Assembly: GCA_022661535.1 (NCBI GenBank)
Contig: JAKULF010000005.1
Location: 4,402,001 to 4,466,000, forward strand
DNA length: 64,000 bases
Direction of reading: 5' to 3'
Origin: Eutypa lata
Lineage: Eukaryota > Ascomycota > Sordariomycetes > Xylariales > Diatrypaceae
The notes beneath the pieces are model-generated. The model searched no databases, was not told the origin of the DNA, and saw only the letters and a program-made list of their open reading frames with translations. This document shows, one piece after another, positions 1 to 11,900 of the stretch. Made by a program: the position numbers and the translations under genes. The stretch's first letter is position 1. Every line of letters starts with the position of its first letter.

Positions 1-2084
1 GCAATAAATACATCTGCCCAGACAAGCAAGCCTTCAAGGGACGACCTAAACCCGACGAAGAGAACGAAGAAGATGGGGCGGATACTAAGAAGAAAGACAA
101 GTACAAGGGAGGTCTAGTCTTCGAGCCGGAGAAAGGTCTATACGACAAGTTCGTTCTTGTCATGGACTTCAACTCCCTATATCCTTCCATCATTCAGGAG
201 TTCAATATCTGCTTCACAACTGTGGATCGGAGTGCATCAGTAAGATTACCTTAACTTTATCCCATCAAAGCTCCTCTAACCATTTTGCAGTCCGGGGATG
301 AAGAGGATGTTCCAGAAGTCCCAACAGAACAGGAGCAAGGTATCCTTCCGAGGCTTATTGCCACACTTGTCAGTCGACGACGGCAGGTCAAATCACTCAT
401 GAAGGACAAGAACGCAACACCCGAGGAGCTCGCTACTTGGGATATCAAGCAACTTGCACTGAAACTGACAGCTAACTCTATGTATGGTTGTCTGGGATAC
501 ACCAAGTCTCGATTCTATGCGAGACCTCTCGCCGTCCTCACAACATACAAAGGTCGTGAAATTCTGCGCAGCACAAAGGACCTTGCCGAGTCCAAGTCCC
601 TGCAGGTCATCTATGGTGACACAGATTCGGTTATGATCAATGCCAATGTTGACTCGGTCGCCGACGCTCTGAAGGTTGGCAATGAGTTCAAGAAGGCTGT
701 CAACGAGCGCTACCGTCTACTTGAGATTGACATCGACAATATCTTCCGGCGTATTTTGCTCCAGGCCAAGAAGAAGTACGCGGCTATCAACCTCGTAGAA
801 GTACCTGGCGGAAAGTACATTGAGAAGATGGAAGTCAAGGGTCTAGACATGAAGCGTCGAGAATACTGCGGTCTATCCAAAGAAATCTCATCTCGTATTC
901 TAAACGAGATCCTTTCCGGTGATGATACCGAGGTGTCTGTCCAGCGCGTACACGAGTATCTGCGAGAGATCTCTGGCAAGATGCGTGAACACACCATCCC
1001 TGTCCAGAAGTACATCATCTACACACAGCTGGGCAAGTCACCAAAGGAGTATCCCAACGCAGACTCGATGCCTCAAGTGCAAGTTGCCCTTCGGGAGATT
1101 GCCCGTGGCAAGAACGTTCGTCGTGGTGATGTTATTGCCTATGTGATCACCGGCGATAGCAAGACCACGTCGGAGCCCGTAGCTAAGCGAGCCTACACGC
1201 CGCAAGACGTAATCAAGGCGGACTCGGGCCTCAACCCCGACGTGGAGTGGTACGTCGGAAAGCAGATATTCCCTCCCGTTGAGCGTCTCTGCGCCAACAT
1301 CACCGGCACGTCCACAGCACAGCTGGCCGAGAATCTTGGTCTCGACGTGCGCCGCTACGCCAACAACAACTCCTCGTACAACCAGTCCAGCTCCAACGAT
1401 CTCGAGATCCACCCGCTGGAATCGCAGATCCCCGACGAGATCCGCTTCCGCGACTGCACACGCCTGTCTCTCCGCTGCCGGAAATGCAAGACGAGCGCGT
1501 CGTTCGAGGGCCTGCTACCACCACCCCCCTCATCAGAACCCACAGACGAGAACAGCAACAGCAATAGCAAGCCCATGACGATCACGCCTCAGGGCATCGC
1601 GTGCGGCTCCTGCTCGGCGCCACTGTCCAACCTCAGCGTCGTAGCGCAGGTCGAGCACGCGGTCCGCGCGGCCACGGCCCGCTACTACGAGGCCTGGCTC
1701 GTGTGCGACGACCCGCAGTGCGGGGCGCGCACGCGCCAGATGTCCGTCTACGGCACGCGGTGCCTAGGGCCCCGGGGGCTCGCGTCCGGCTGCCTCGGCC
1801 GCATGCGCTACGCCTACGGCGAGCGCGACGCCTACAACCAGCTCGCGTATCTGGCGTCGCTATGGGACGTCGAGAAGGCGCGCACCAAGGCCTCCGCGAC
1901 CCTGGTGAGTAACGTGGCCGAGAAAGACAGGGTCCTCGCCCTTGCCGAGCACAACCGCGTCCGCTTTGGCACCGTCAAGGCTGTCGTGGATAAGTACCTC
2001 GATAAGTGCGGGCGCCAGTGGGTCGCTATGGATACTTTGTTTGGGAAGCTCGGGTTCGCTATCGCTGCTGCTGGGACTTCTTGA
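1..2084 (+). CDS. POL1: DNA polymerase alpha catalytic subunit, 3' part (5' end outside window)
   Basis: Catalytic subunit of the DNA polymerase alpha-primase complex, which extends RNA primers at origins and on the lagging strand in the nucleus. Two exons are visible: 1-239 (codons in frame from base 3) and 291-2084, joined in phase 0 across an intron at 240-290 (GTAAGA donor, TTGCAG acceptor). The family-B polymerase blocks appear in order: [16 protein letters not shown] (region II, metal-binding Asp), [13 protein letters not shown] (region III) and YGDTDS (region I, catalytic aspartates). The C-terminal third has the cysteine pairs of the Pol alpha zinc module (CRKC, CGSC, a CDDPQC pair and further cysteines), which separate Pol alpha from delta and epsilon. 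The N-terminal and exonuclease-like parts lie outside the window. The last 900 bases are clearly more GC-rich at third codon positions than the first part. The stop is TGA at 2082-2084. The family call is very secure. Confidence 0.96.
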
Positions 2085-4121
2085 TTGATTGGAAGGGGGG
2101 CGAGTGGATAGCATAGGATAGGATAGATGTGTGTGTATAATGGATGTGTATATTAGGACGCAAGGGCCCATCCATCATTAGCAGCACTGGTGATGCATTT
2201 TGACGAGTGCTTGTGGTTGTTGGCTATTCGACGGGCTTGTTTGTTTACGTCCTGTTTTAATATCGAAGGGCGTTTGGCGTATCTGAGGGGGTAGTTAACG
2301 TAACGGATGGGGTGATGGATCATGGCTCACTCGATCGGTGAATGGATCGATGGATGGACGGATGCTGCAGCAGTCAGATGACTACTTACTTACCTGGACT
2401 TATCATTATTATTAGTCAAGCTACTTAGACAGATGATGTTTCTCGTTAATAATGGAATATGATGCATACATACATAAGTACATACATTCAACCTGAGAAA
2501 GAATCCACCTACCCCTAATTACATACTTCTATCTCCCCCGTAACCTCGAAAGCATAGTTGCTTGCTTGCTTGCTCGCTCGCTAGCCGCTTACCTTCGTGC
2601 GTACTACTGCATGAGGCATCCATCCATCACGCTATATCAGCGCCTTCAAATCCTGAGAGGTGCGGCTCAAGGCAGCACAACTAGAAGAATGAATAAGTGA
2701 ATAAATATATTTACGGGTGAAGTAGGGTCACAGACATAGGTGCTAATTACCATTAAGCATACTTAACCCTTATTTGAGCTAGTCTGGGGGGTTGATGATA
2801 CTTCTAATTTCATTTGGTATTAACGTTTACACATCTTAAAATGAGTCGATGATACTCTACAACTACTAAAAAATTGTTCATCAACTGAAGCGCTACATGG
2901 TCATCATAAAGACAATGAAGGAGAAACCCCTTTTTCGAAACTATCAAATTTTTAGTTGGGGCCGCCACTGGCCTGGGCTGGGCTGTCTGTCTGTCTGTCT
3001 GTCTGTCTGCCCGTCTAAAGATTAAGATGGTGTACAAATTGGCTCGACGTTCTCGAACCATGCCCTGCCTTGCTCTGCGTCTTTCCTTTTTTGCCTAGGT
3101 AGTCAGTCCTCCTTCCCTCCGCCTCGACCTATTTACTCCTCCTTACACCTTCCTCCCCAACCGTCAAAAAGACAGGCACGCACGCATGCCTAGATCTATG
3201 TAGATGCGTCATGAAAAAGAAAGAATCTCTTTCTCTCTCGTAGTTAGACCATTAAATGGCTTAACCAGCTGACTATCTAGCTAGCCAGCCCCTGCATCCG
3301 GCAAAAAAAGAGCCCACACGTTTTAACGTGTGTGCAGAGCAAGGGAGCGACTCAGTGAGCGAAATGCCTAACCCATGACCATGACCGTAACCGTGACCAT
3401 GACCGTGACCATCCGTCCTCTGCGCCGCGGTGTTCATGCCCAAAGGGAAAGGAATGGGGTTTCCGCCGAAGAGGGAAAAGAGAGAGAAGTGAAAGCGAAG
3501 AAATGACGACCAGTGGCGGAACTCCGACATGATGACCAAATAGATCCACATGCAATCAAGAAATACAATGACGCTCTCTTATGACCATCCTTAAACGATC
3601 ATCTCTCAGCCAAAACCAGCATTGCCCCTTAGCGTGCTCGTTTCGTTTCGTTTCGTATGCTACCGAGATCATCATCGACCTCGTTATCGCGTATCCCGTT
3701 TGCCTGTTCCTCCTCCTTATTCACTCTAGTCCTAGGTAGAGCGACTTGCGTGCAAACTGGGCACGCATTATGAATAGCATGTACAAGCGGCCTAACAAGT
3801 GAACCGATATGATGCCATGAGAAAAGCATGAGGAAAAGGTATGAAACACAGGTTGGCGAGTTGTAATAAATAAAAAATAATAGAAAAAAACCAAAATAAT
3901 AGATGGTAGGCAAATGGCATCCATTTTAAAAAGACGCCGATGGATCGTGGGAGGGCAACTCTATCCGAGATAAAGAGGTATCACAACGAGTAAGAAAAGC
4001 CGGAAACTTTTGAGAAAACATTTTAGAAGCCCCCGTAAATGCAATCCAGTCCAGTTCCTAGTCTATGCTCAACGATGCTGCCGCAAATGCGAGACGTTTG
4101 ATCTATGGGAATCGGAATCTA
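2085..4121. other. Intergenic region between convergent POL1 and eIF4G genes
   Basis: Two convergent genes end here, so the stretch should hold both 3' UTRs and terminators. I see no supported gene. It contains many short tandem repeats: TTGC units near 2558-2580, a TGTC tract at 2983-3009, hexamer-like GTGACC/ATGACC copies near 3370-3412 and TTTCG copies near 3639-3655. Possible frames of 60-95 codons are low in complexity and overlap on one strand. Confidence 0.7.
2983..3009. repeat. Tetranucleotide microsatellite (CTGT)n
   Basis: About seven uninterrupted CTGT units in the intergenic region downstream of POL1. This is a simple sequence repeat with no coding content. Confidence 0.9.
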
Positions 4122-7100
4122 TCAATTACCCTGTCTACTATCAGGGACAGCCTTAGATATAGCAGGTGACGCCGTCGTGCTAGGCGGCGAGGCTGGGTGC
4201 TCTGATTCCCCCATGTTGGCAAGTAGACTACAGACTGATTAGTATATCTTGCGTGACTTGTTCCATCGATTAGGCTACTTACCTGAATGCATTGGTGCTG
4301 CTTTCCTTCACTGGAGGAGTTCCCGTTCGCGAAGAAGCACCCGAATCTTCTGCACCGCGGTGACTTAGCGAGCCGCCAGGGCCTAGCCGCCGTCCGCTAT
4401 TGCTACGTGAACCGAACATTGAGGTCGGTCCGAGAGAAATGTTCGAGCTAGAGGCACGGTTTGCGCCGCCCTTCAGACGACGTAGATCGTCCATTCCGAT
4501 TTGGTTCGGCGCGGGTTGCGGAAATCCTGAATAACCTCTGGCATCACCACGACCAGCCCCCATTCGGCCGGGACCTCCTCTCTGGTTTCCACGTGCGGCT
4601 TCAGCGGCTTTCTGGGCCGCCTGAGCTTCTGCCTCGGCTCGCACTTCCTCCAAGGTCTTAGGTCCCTTGTTGGCTTCCTTGGAGTGCCATCTGGCCTTCC
4701 TCAAGTCAAGAACATCCAACAGCATGAACTTGAGTCGACTGTTTAGATCAGGGATATTCATCATGCTTTCAATGCGCTGGAAGTAGGCATCCATCATGAG
4801 TTTGCCCTTTTCGGTCGAGTCTAGGTTAGCACCGATCGTCCGCAGCAGCTTCGAAAGCGATTCAACCTCGGCCTCATCAGGGATGCCTTGGTAGTCTACC
4901 AGTTTCTTGACACATTCGTGCATAATGCGCTCAGTAAGCATGCCGAGTTTGTACAGTTCACCGATGAACTGGACCAAACCGAGACCGCGTCGCTTGGCGG
5001 CAGCGGCAATGTAGTACTCGTCCGAGAGCATAGCCGCCTCGAGCGTTTTCTTATCCCCGCCTTCTGGAGCCTCAGGAAGGGCCATCTTCCAACCACGCTC
5101 GAACTCTTCCTGGCATCGGTTGAGCAGATACTTGCGGAACAAGGCACCTCCGTTGACAACTGCGCCAGTCCGGTCGCGGATATTCTCATCACGAATCTCG
5201 GGGCTCATCATCTCTAACATACGCTTGCAGAACTTCGCGTACATTGAAGCCCAGTGGGCCTCATCGGTGGCTTTCTCGAAGGTAAGCTGAATGACTTGTC
5301 GAAGGGTTCTGCCGTCACTCTCATCCTTGGATTGAGCGGCGATCTGAAGAATCTGATCCGAAATCTTATCGAAGTTCTCGGGCGTCATCTTGTTCAAAGC
5401 AGCCTTGACCTTCCGCTGAACCATTTGAGGGTCCATGTGGTTATCAGGAGTAGCCACAACGGCCTGCACAGGCTTACCAATGCTGGTAGGTTTCCAGCCC
5501 GTGGTGGATGTTTGTAGAGCCTCGATCTTTATGCCTTGCGTAAGCGGCATAGTCTTAGCAGCCTGTGCTTCCTGCTTGACATTGAATGTGCTCTGCTTGC
5601 TAGGGTTCCGACGGCTACCCTGTCTAGGTGAGTTGGGAATATTGGACATATTGGCGCTAGAGGATGTTCTAGACATCGAAGCACCACCTGGGAATCCACC
5701 ACGTGATCCTGGGAAAGTACCCATCGGCGCCATAGGAGGGCGTGGCATATTTCCGCTAGACATTGCCATGCGCTGCTCCGAAGTGGTTCCAGGAGGCAAC
5801 GTTCGGCCTCCAGGAGCACCGAAATTACCCATCGCAGGGAAAGCGCCGGCGCCACCTCTAGAGTTCTGTCGGCCAGAGCCGCCAGCTGGGGTTCGAACTG
5901 AGGAAGACCGCGATCCACCGTCACCGTCACCAATAAGGGTTTTGACTTGCTGGTGGAAATCAAGAGATGGCTGCTCGGTGAAAACGCCCTTGAATTGTAA
6001 CAAGAAACCTGGATCGTACTTGAATGAAGTACCTTTCTTGGCAACCGCCGCATTCAGAGCCGGGTTGGGCGAATGGATGCCCGGGGGGTATATGTCCGTC
6101 TTGATGACATCTAGAAGCCTAGCTGTCTTGAGTGACTGTAGGGCGGCACTGGGTTGAGGCGGCTCTACCGAACTAGTCTTTAGGGGAGCAAGATTAAGCG
6201 CTGCTGGCTTAGGACCACGTCCACTAGGAATAGGCTTGGCAGCCGATGCGGCCGCTGATTTATCGTTGAGAGAGAGGCTTGCCAGTTTTGCAGTAGCTTC
6301 GTTGGTGGAAGCGGCAGCATCTTTGCCAGATGCCTTTTTAGCTGCCATTATGTCTGCCACAGTCACTCCACTCTCCCCCTTTTTGCGACGCTCGTCTCGT
6401 TCGTTTTCGAGACGTTCCATTTCGGCCTCGGCCTCACGAAGTTTCCGGTCGTTTTCAGCAGCGCTGGCCGCGTTCTTTTCGGCATCGGCCTTTTTCTTGA
6501 TTTCTTGTTCGACCTTCCGCTTAGCCTCGTGCTCTGCTTCTTCTTTTTCGCGCCGCGCTTCAGCCTCTTCCATCTCACGAATGATGCGTTCAAGTTCAGC
6601 ATCTTCGTCTTCAACCTTAGTGGCATCTTCCTTAGCGCTTTGTTCGGCTAGTGCGGCGTCTGCCTTGGCTTTTTCTTCGGCGTCTTGCTTGGCTTTAGCT
6701 TCTTCGGCAGCCTTGGCCTCCTCTTGTTTCTCCAGCTCAGCCTTTGCCTTCTCTTCTTCTTTGGCCTTCTCAGCCTTAGCCTTCTCCTCCTCAGCGGCCT
6801 TGGCCAGCTCATCATCCTTTGCCTTATCGGCAGCTGCCGCCTGTTTCATCTTCTCTTTGAACTCGTTCCGAACCTCCTCTGCCGTCTTAGTCGTCGTGCT
6901 TTCTGACCGGCTATGTGTAGGTGCAGACGGCGTGGATGGCTTTGGTGGCGGCGTAGGGGTAGAAGAGACAATAGGAGGCGTTTTAGAGGTCTGGCTATGG
7001 GAAGCAGGAGAGGCGGGGGCCTTGAGGCGAGAGAAATCAAGTGTCTCTCCATTTTCGTTCTTGATAGATATAGCACAGCTTTTCTTCACTGGACGAGTGA

Positions 7101-8917
7101 ACTGAGGTGATTGGACTACTGGAGGTTTAACCGTAGAAGGGTGTGGCTGCGGTGTACCTTGCGCAATAGCAGGCGCTGCAGTCTGGCTTGTGCTAGAGGT
7201 AGGCCTGTGGTCAGATATCTGAGAGGAGGTACGGGACATAGGTTGGCCGCCAGGAGGGTTGTATGGACCTGGGGCATAGGGCATCTGATAGTTAGGTGCA
7301 GGGGATTGACCCTGTCCATGCATCATGGGATACGAGGGGTAGCCTTGCATAGGCATACCCTGTCTCATGTTCGGATCGTAATGGGCTGGATAGTAATTCT
7401 GCTTTGCGTTGGTCAGTAAGCGATCAAAATTGCCACTCTCTGGCGATAGGTCTATGGTTTGGCCCAGTCTTTGGGGCACTGGCTGAAGGGCAGTAAAAGG
7501 TGGTTGCAGTTTGTGGATAAGGGGTGGTTGATTAGGCAAGTAGGAATTTTCTGCCTTCTCAGGTAGAAATAGAGGACCGCGCTCCGCGCTATTGCGTGGG
7601 TGGTCAAAGCGCTTACTATAGCGCCGGTTTCTGGTGTATTCCTGACCGTCTTTGAAACAGTCGGTCTGGTGGACATGACCCGAGTACTTCTCGCTGTCAC
7701 GGCGAAAACCACCTTTTTTCTTGCCATACTTCATATGTTGAGAGTCATGAGTGGAAAATGAAAGGGAAGGGGATGTTACTTGTTGGTTGGGCGCCATAGG
7801 AGGCGGTTGGAAGTAGAAAGGTGGCATGCCTTGAGGCATGTTATGTGGTTGTTGATGGGGCATTGCCGGAGCCAAAGCCGGGCTCCGATGCTGGGGTGGC
7901 GGAGTACCGAACTGTTGCTGGCGGTTGTTCGGATAGGGGCCTGGAACACCACCTCTTCCTTGGTTCGGGGGACCTCGAGGGTAGTTCGCATTTGGAGGAT
8001 AGCCTGTATTATTATGATGGTTATTGAAATTGTTGTTATATCCACCACGGCCGCGTCCTGCGCCGAAGTTGCCACGACCCATTCCTCCTTGAGGCGGAAC
8101 AGCCTGGTTGTTCATATCGGCGTGGCTGTGGCTCGAGTTCCTTCTCATATGGGGAGATGGATGGGATCCAAGAGAGTTTGGATCCTGCGACATCGAGGGT
8201 GTTCGCATGTGGGTGCGCTAGACATTAAAGTTAGCTATGAAACACTCCGTTGACACTTGGTAATGTGGGGGAAGAGCAGGATAAAAAGATATAAATGATG
8301 GCTTGCGTCGGGGCTTTTCTACTCACATCACCGTCACCGTTGAAACTACCAAAAGTCATGGAACTGCCTTGCTGAGCGCTCGAAGGAGGTCGGCCACCGC
8401 TAGCGGATGGCAGTGGAATAGGCGAAGGCGAGTTCGCTGGCTCAGTTGCTCGTGGGTTAGACTGACTCCCGGGAATGGGAATCGGTGCTGATACAGGTGC
8501 GGGAGAACTGTGGGAAACAGCAGGAGATTCGTTGAATCCAAACTGGATGCCACTCTTTGGAGCGGCTGCACCACCGTTGGAATAACTGTTGGGACCGTTA
8601 CTAACGGTTACTGAAGGAGTCCGCTTGTGCGATTCAGAAAGTCCGTTGACGGACGATGTGCCGTGTGCGACAGTGGGGACAGCGGGCATGATGTTGGGCC
8701 GGCCGTTCATAGGCGAAATAGAAGACGACTTCGCATGTTGCGGCGTGGGCACAGACGATCCAGCCGCGACAACTGGTTGGCTAGAACCGGTAGCAACCAC
8801 TGGAGCCGAGGGTTGCTTCTTAGCTGCGCCGGCAGCAGAAGCGTATGACGGCACTGAGGCGTTCGCGGAAGAAGTGGTCGCCTGGCTTGGGGTTTGTTGA
8901 GGGGCAGTGGAAGTCAT
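4122..8917 (-). CDS. Eukaryotic translation initiation factor 4G (eIF4G)
   Basis: Scaffold of the cytoplasmic eIF4F cap-binding complex. It binds eIF4E, eIF4A and poly(A)-binding protein to recruit the 43S ribosome. I join three exons: 8917-8327, 8217-4283 and 4227-4122, giving 1,543 aa. Intron 8218-8326 has GTGAGT/TAG in phase 0. Intron 4228-4282 has GTAAGT, a perfect TACTAAT branch site and TAG, and leads to a 34-residue tail ending ...PDSRQGN. A low-complexity Pro/Gln/Ser/Gly N-terminus is followed by a long Ala/Lys/Glu-rich charged segment. A canonical eIF4E-binding site, YDPGFLL (Y-x4-L-hydrophobic), lies near residue 929. The MIF4G HEAT domain starts near residue 1125 (KMTPENFDKISDQIL). 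RG-rich and Ser-rich stretches close the protein. The ATG at 8917 is the first in the frame and starts a Thr/Ser/Gln-rich leader. The fungal gene is usually called TIF4631-like; I give no symbol because paralogue naming is uncertain. Confidence 0.95.
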
Positions 8918-11900
8918 ATGTGATGCTGTACTGCCTAGAATGACAAGCTCGTATTTCTCGCGTTGATGATGATTTTTGATGATTTTTCTATATTATGCAC
9001 ACCTCAACAAGGTCGCAAATGTAGAGAGATTCTGAGGTAATCGAATATCAAATCCGAATCTGAATCGAAAGTTGCGCCCGGTGATGGTTGAAATGTGGCG
9101 GAACTGCGAGACTTTTCTTTTTTTCAAGTGTAGAAATGAATGTGGCAATCCCGGAATTTCGGAGATAGGTCGCAACGGGAGGAATTGAATTAGGAGGATC
9201 TGAGTAGGCGTCGGTCACCCTTTCTCTTATTGTCTGACTGATTGACACAAGGACGGAGGAAAAGGAAGCGTCGAGAGAGTCGAGCTAGGCCGTCCGTGAA
9301 GATTGTAGAAAAAAATATGTGTGGCTGTTACAATCAATCGGTGGGAGAAAAGAGTGAAAATTAAAATGAGCGTCGCCTGCAAAGGAAAACGTCCTAAAAG
9401 AATTAAAAAAAGAAGTGGCGATTAACTTCCTGAGGATGATAATCTTCTGATGAATGTTTGGTGATGCTGCTTTCACACTTGCGCGCGTGCCAGCGAGACG
9501 TCGATGTCAATGTCGATGTCAATGCCGGATGGGATGACGAGAATTGCTTTCTGTTCTCTTGTCTCAGGGCAAGAAGCGACCGAGATAAGAAAAAGCAGAG
9601 TGAGCGGGGATTTTCTTTCTCTGATGTAGAAAATACAGACAGAGAGAAATGGGAAATTACAATTTCCAGGCCCTCGATAAGAAAAAAAATTCAACGAGGG
9701 GTTTGACCTTCAGAAGGGGTGGCTTTCTGAGGTCCTTCACTAATGTGAGAGGTGATGTATGATGGGTGAGGAATTATTATTAGTGTGATGGGCGGAAGGG
9801 GGGAGCAGAAAAAAAAAGTCGTCGATGTAGGGAAAAAAGAGGGTCCACCTTAAGTTGCAGACTGTCTGGTTGCACTGCACCCAAATCTCAATCTTTTCTG
9901 CTTTTCCCACCACTGCAGCCCTCATAAATACCCGTCTAACGTATGTAGTCCAATCTTTAGGTATGGTACAATAAGGTACTTAAGGTTATTAATCTTGAAT
10001 CTTGGTACGCTTAGGGCAAGATAAGATATAACTAGATGTGGTCAGTGCTTAAGTTTTGTACTGATCTTGTATACAAGGCTGGTACACAGTTGAGTAGGTA
10101 CCTAAAACTACTTGTTTTCTGCTTCTTTTCTTTGCTGATATCATAAAGTTCCAAACTTTATTGGTATAATTTTACATACCTTGGCAACTGCTTGTCTAGT
10201 ATATAGAAGCCTAAACATATATTCACAATACGTAGTTATAATCAGTTTATTTATATTTCTTAATTAATGGTTTTATATGGTCATTAGCATTATGGTATAT
10301 TCATGTCTTTTGATCTTAGGTACTAATGCCTATTGTATCTCTATTCCACTTACATACCTGCTTACATATGTCACAAATTACTTCTAACAATAACTACATA
10401 CATACATATGCAGTGGGTATGTACCTGTATGTAGTACAAAGTATGTATGATAAATACGACGTGATTATCCCCTACATACATGATGCACAAGTAGGTAGAG
10501 CTTCAAAACTTCAGATGTTCTTTCAGTTATCTTATTAAGCACTGAATAGGAATCAATGAATGAGCATTGTTAGTATGTAGATAAGGCAGTTGCGATTTCC
10601 CTATGATTTACATAGTGAGACTTGTTAATTAGGCTAGTTGGTGGGATATCATAGACCAGACGTCGTGTCTATTCGAGAAGGTACATGCGATCTATCACCA
10701 AACCTTGATGTTCAAGTTATAAATGCATGCAAGTGTTAATCTATCGTTATTGTCTTGTAGGTAACTAGCAGACTAGATATTTAAACTTGCAGGTATGTAG
10801 GTAGAAAGGTTATGCATACTAGAGTTGCAGAAGAATATCAATGTTTCCTTTCTCCCTCCAGTGTTCTCCTTTTTCACCGGAACATCATCTAATGCCTACA
10901 CATCCTCAACCCTGTTCAGTAATATCTTAGAAAAATATAGTTATTAGTTATCAAGATTCGAGACTCAAGGCAGGCTTTCAAGGGTTTGTCCACCGTCGCG
11001 TCTCAAAAACACGTTCCCGGTTCTTGCCCGTGCCGTTCTCATGCTTGCAATTAAAACCCCCTGTCCACGGCGGGGGTCGCAGCTCAATCCAACCCGGAAC
11101 AATTTGTTCCCCCTAACTAAAAGAAAGCACTTCCATTGCCACCTGCTTGCCAGACACTGCTTGGGTTTCAAGTAAGTACCTACTTAGCGTACAATACCTA
11201 CATACTCAGCAACACCTGAAAGAGAAAGCAAATGAATGGCAAACACGAAACAACTTTATTGTACGAAACGGCAAGGCAACTCCAATTACTACTTGATGCT
11301 ACACTACCACAACAATTAAGTAATATTGTGACTTCGTGGTCTTTGGCGAAGGACATTAACCTGGATTATTCCTCGTTTTCTTACCTGTGTAGCTCCAAGG
11401 CTAAGGGAAACAAACATATCAAACGTTCAGACGTTCAGTTATTGTTAGGAACTCTCTCTACCCGGACTTAAACATTGTTCTCGTCTTATGGCCGCTGCAA
11501 TAGGATAACCGGGTCAGCTTGTCGCCAGCAGCAGCAGCATACGAGTCTTTTTTACCAGTATCAGCAGTAGTAATGTACATATTGTACCTGTCTAGAATGG
11601 AATTATCGAATTGCTACAGTAGGTACACCTACCTACCTTCCAGACTTCCCGATCTCCACTCCACCTCCTCATCGGAAAACAGGATACTCCCCAATCAGCG
11701 AATTCATTTTTATTTTTATTTTTTTTATTTTTTGCTCCTTGTTTCCCCTCTTGGACGTTGTGCGGGTAAATGGGCAAACCAGAATCGCGAGTGTTCTTTG
11801 ACGGCGGCCAGACGGCCTACCTATCCTCTGATTTCCCAAGCGAGGGTGTGTTACCCTATTGTGCCAAGAGTTCATGCCAGCAAATCCGAGTACAAGCCGG

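Noticed and set aside
5435..6157. Long plus-strand frames opposite the eIF4G gene (5435-6157 and 6236-7105).
   Set aside because: They are mirror frames of a low-complexity, highly biased coding region on the other strand. The Ser/Ala/Phe-rich product comes from the Lys/Glu/Ala coding repeat.
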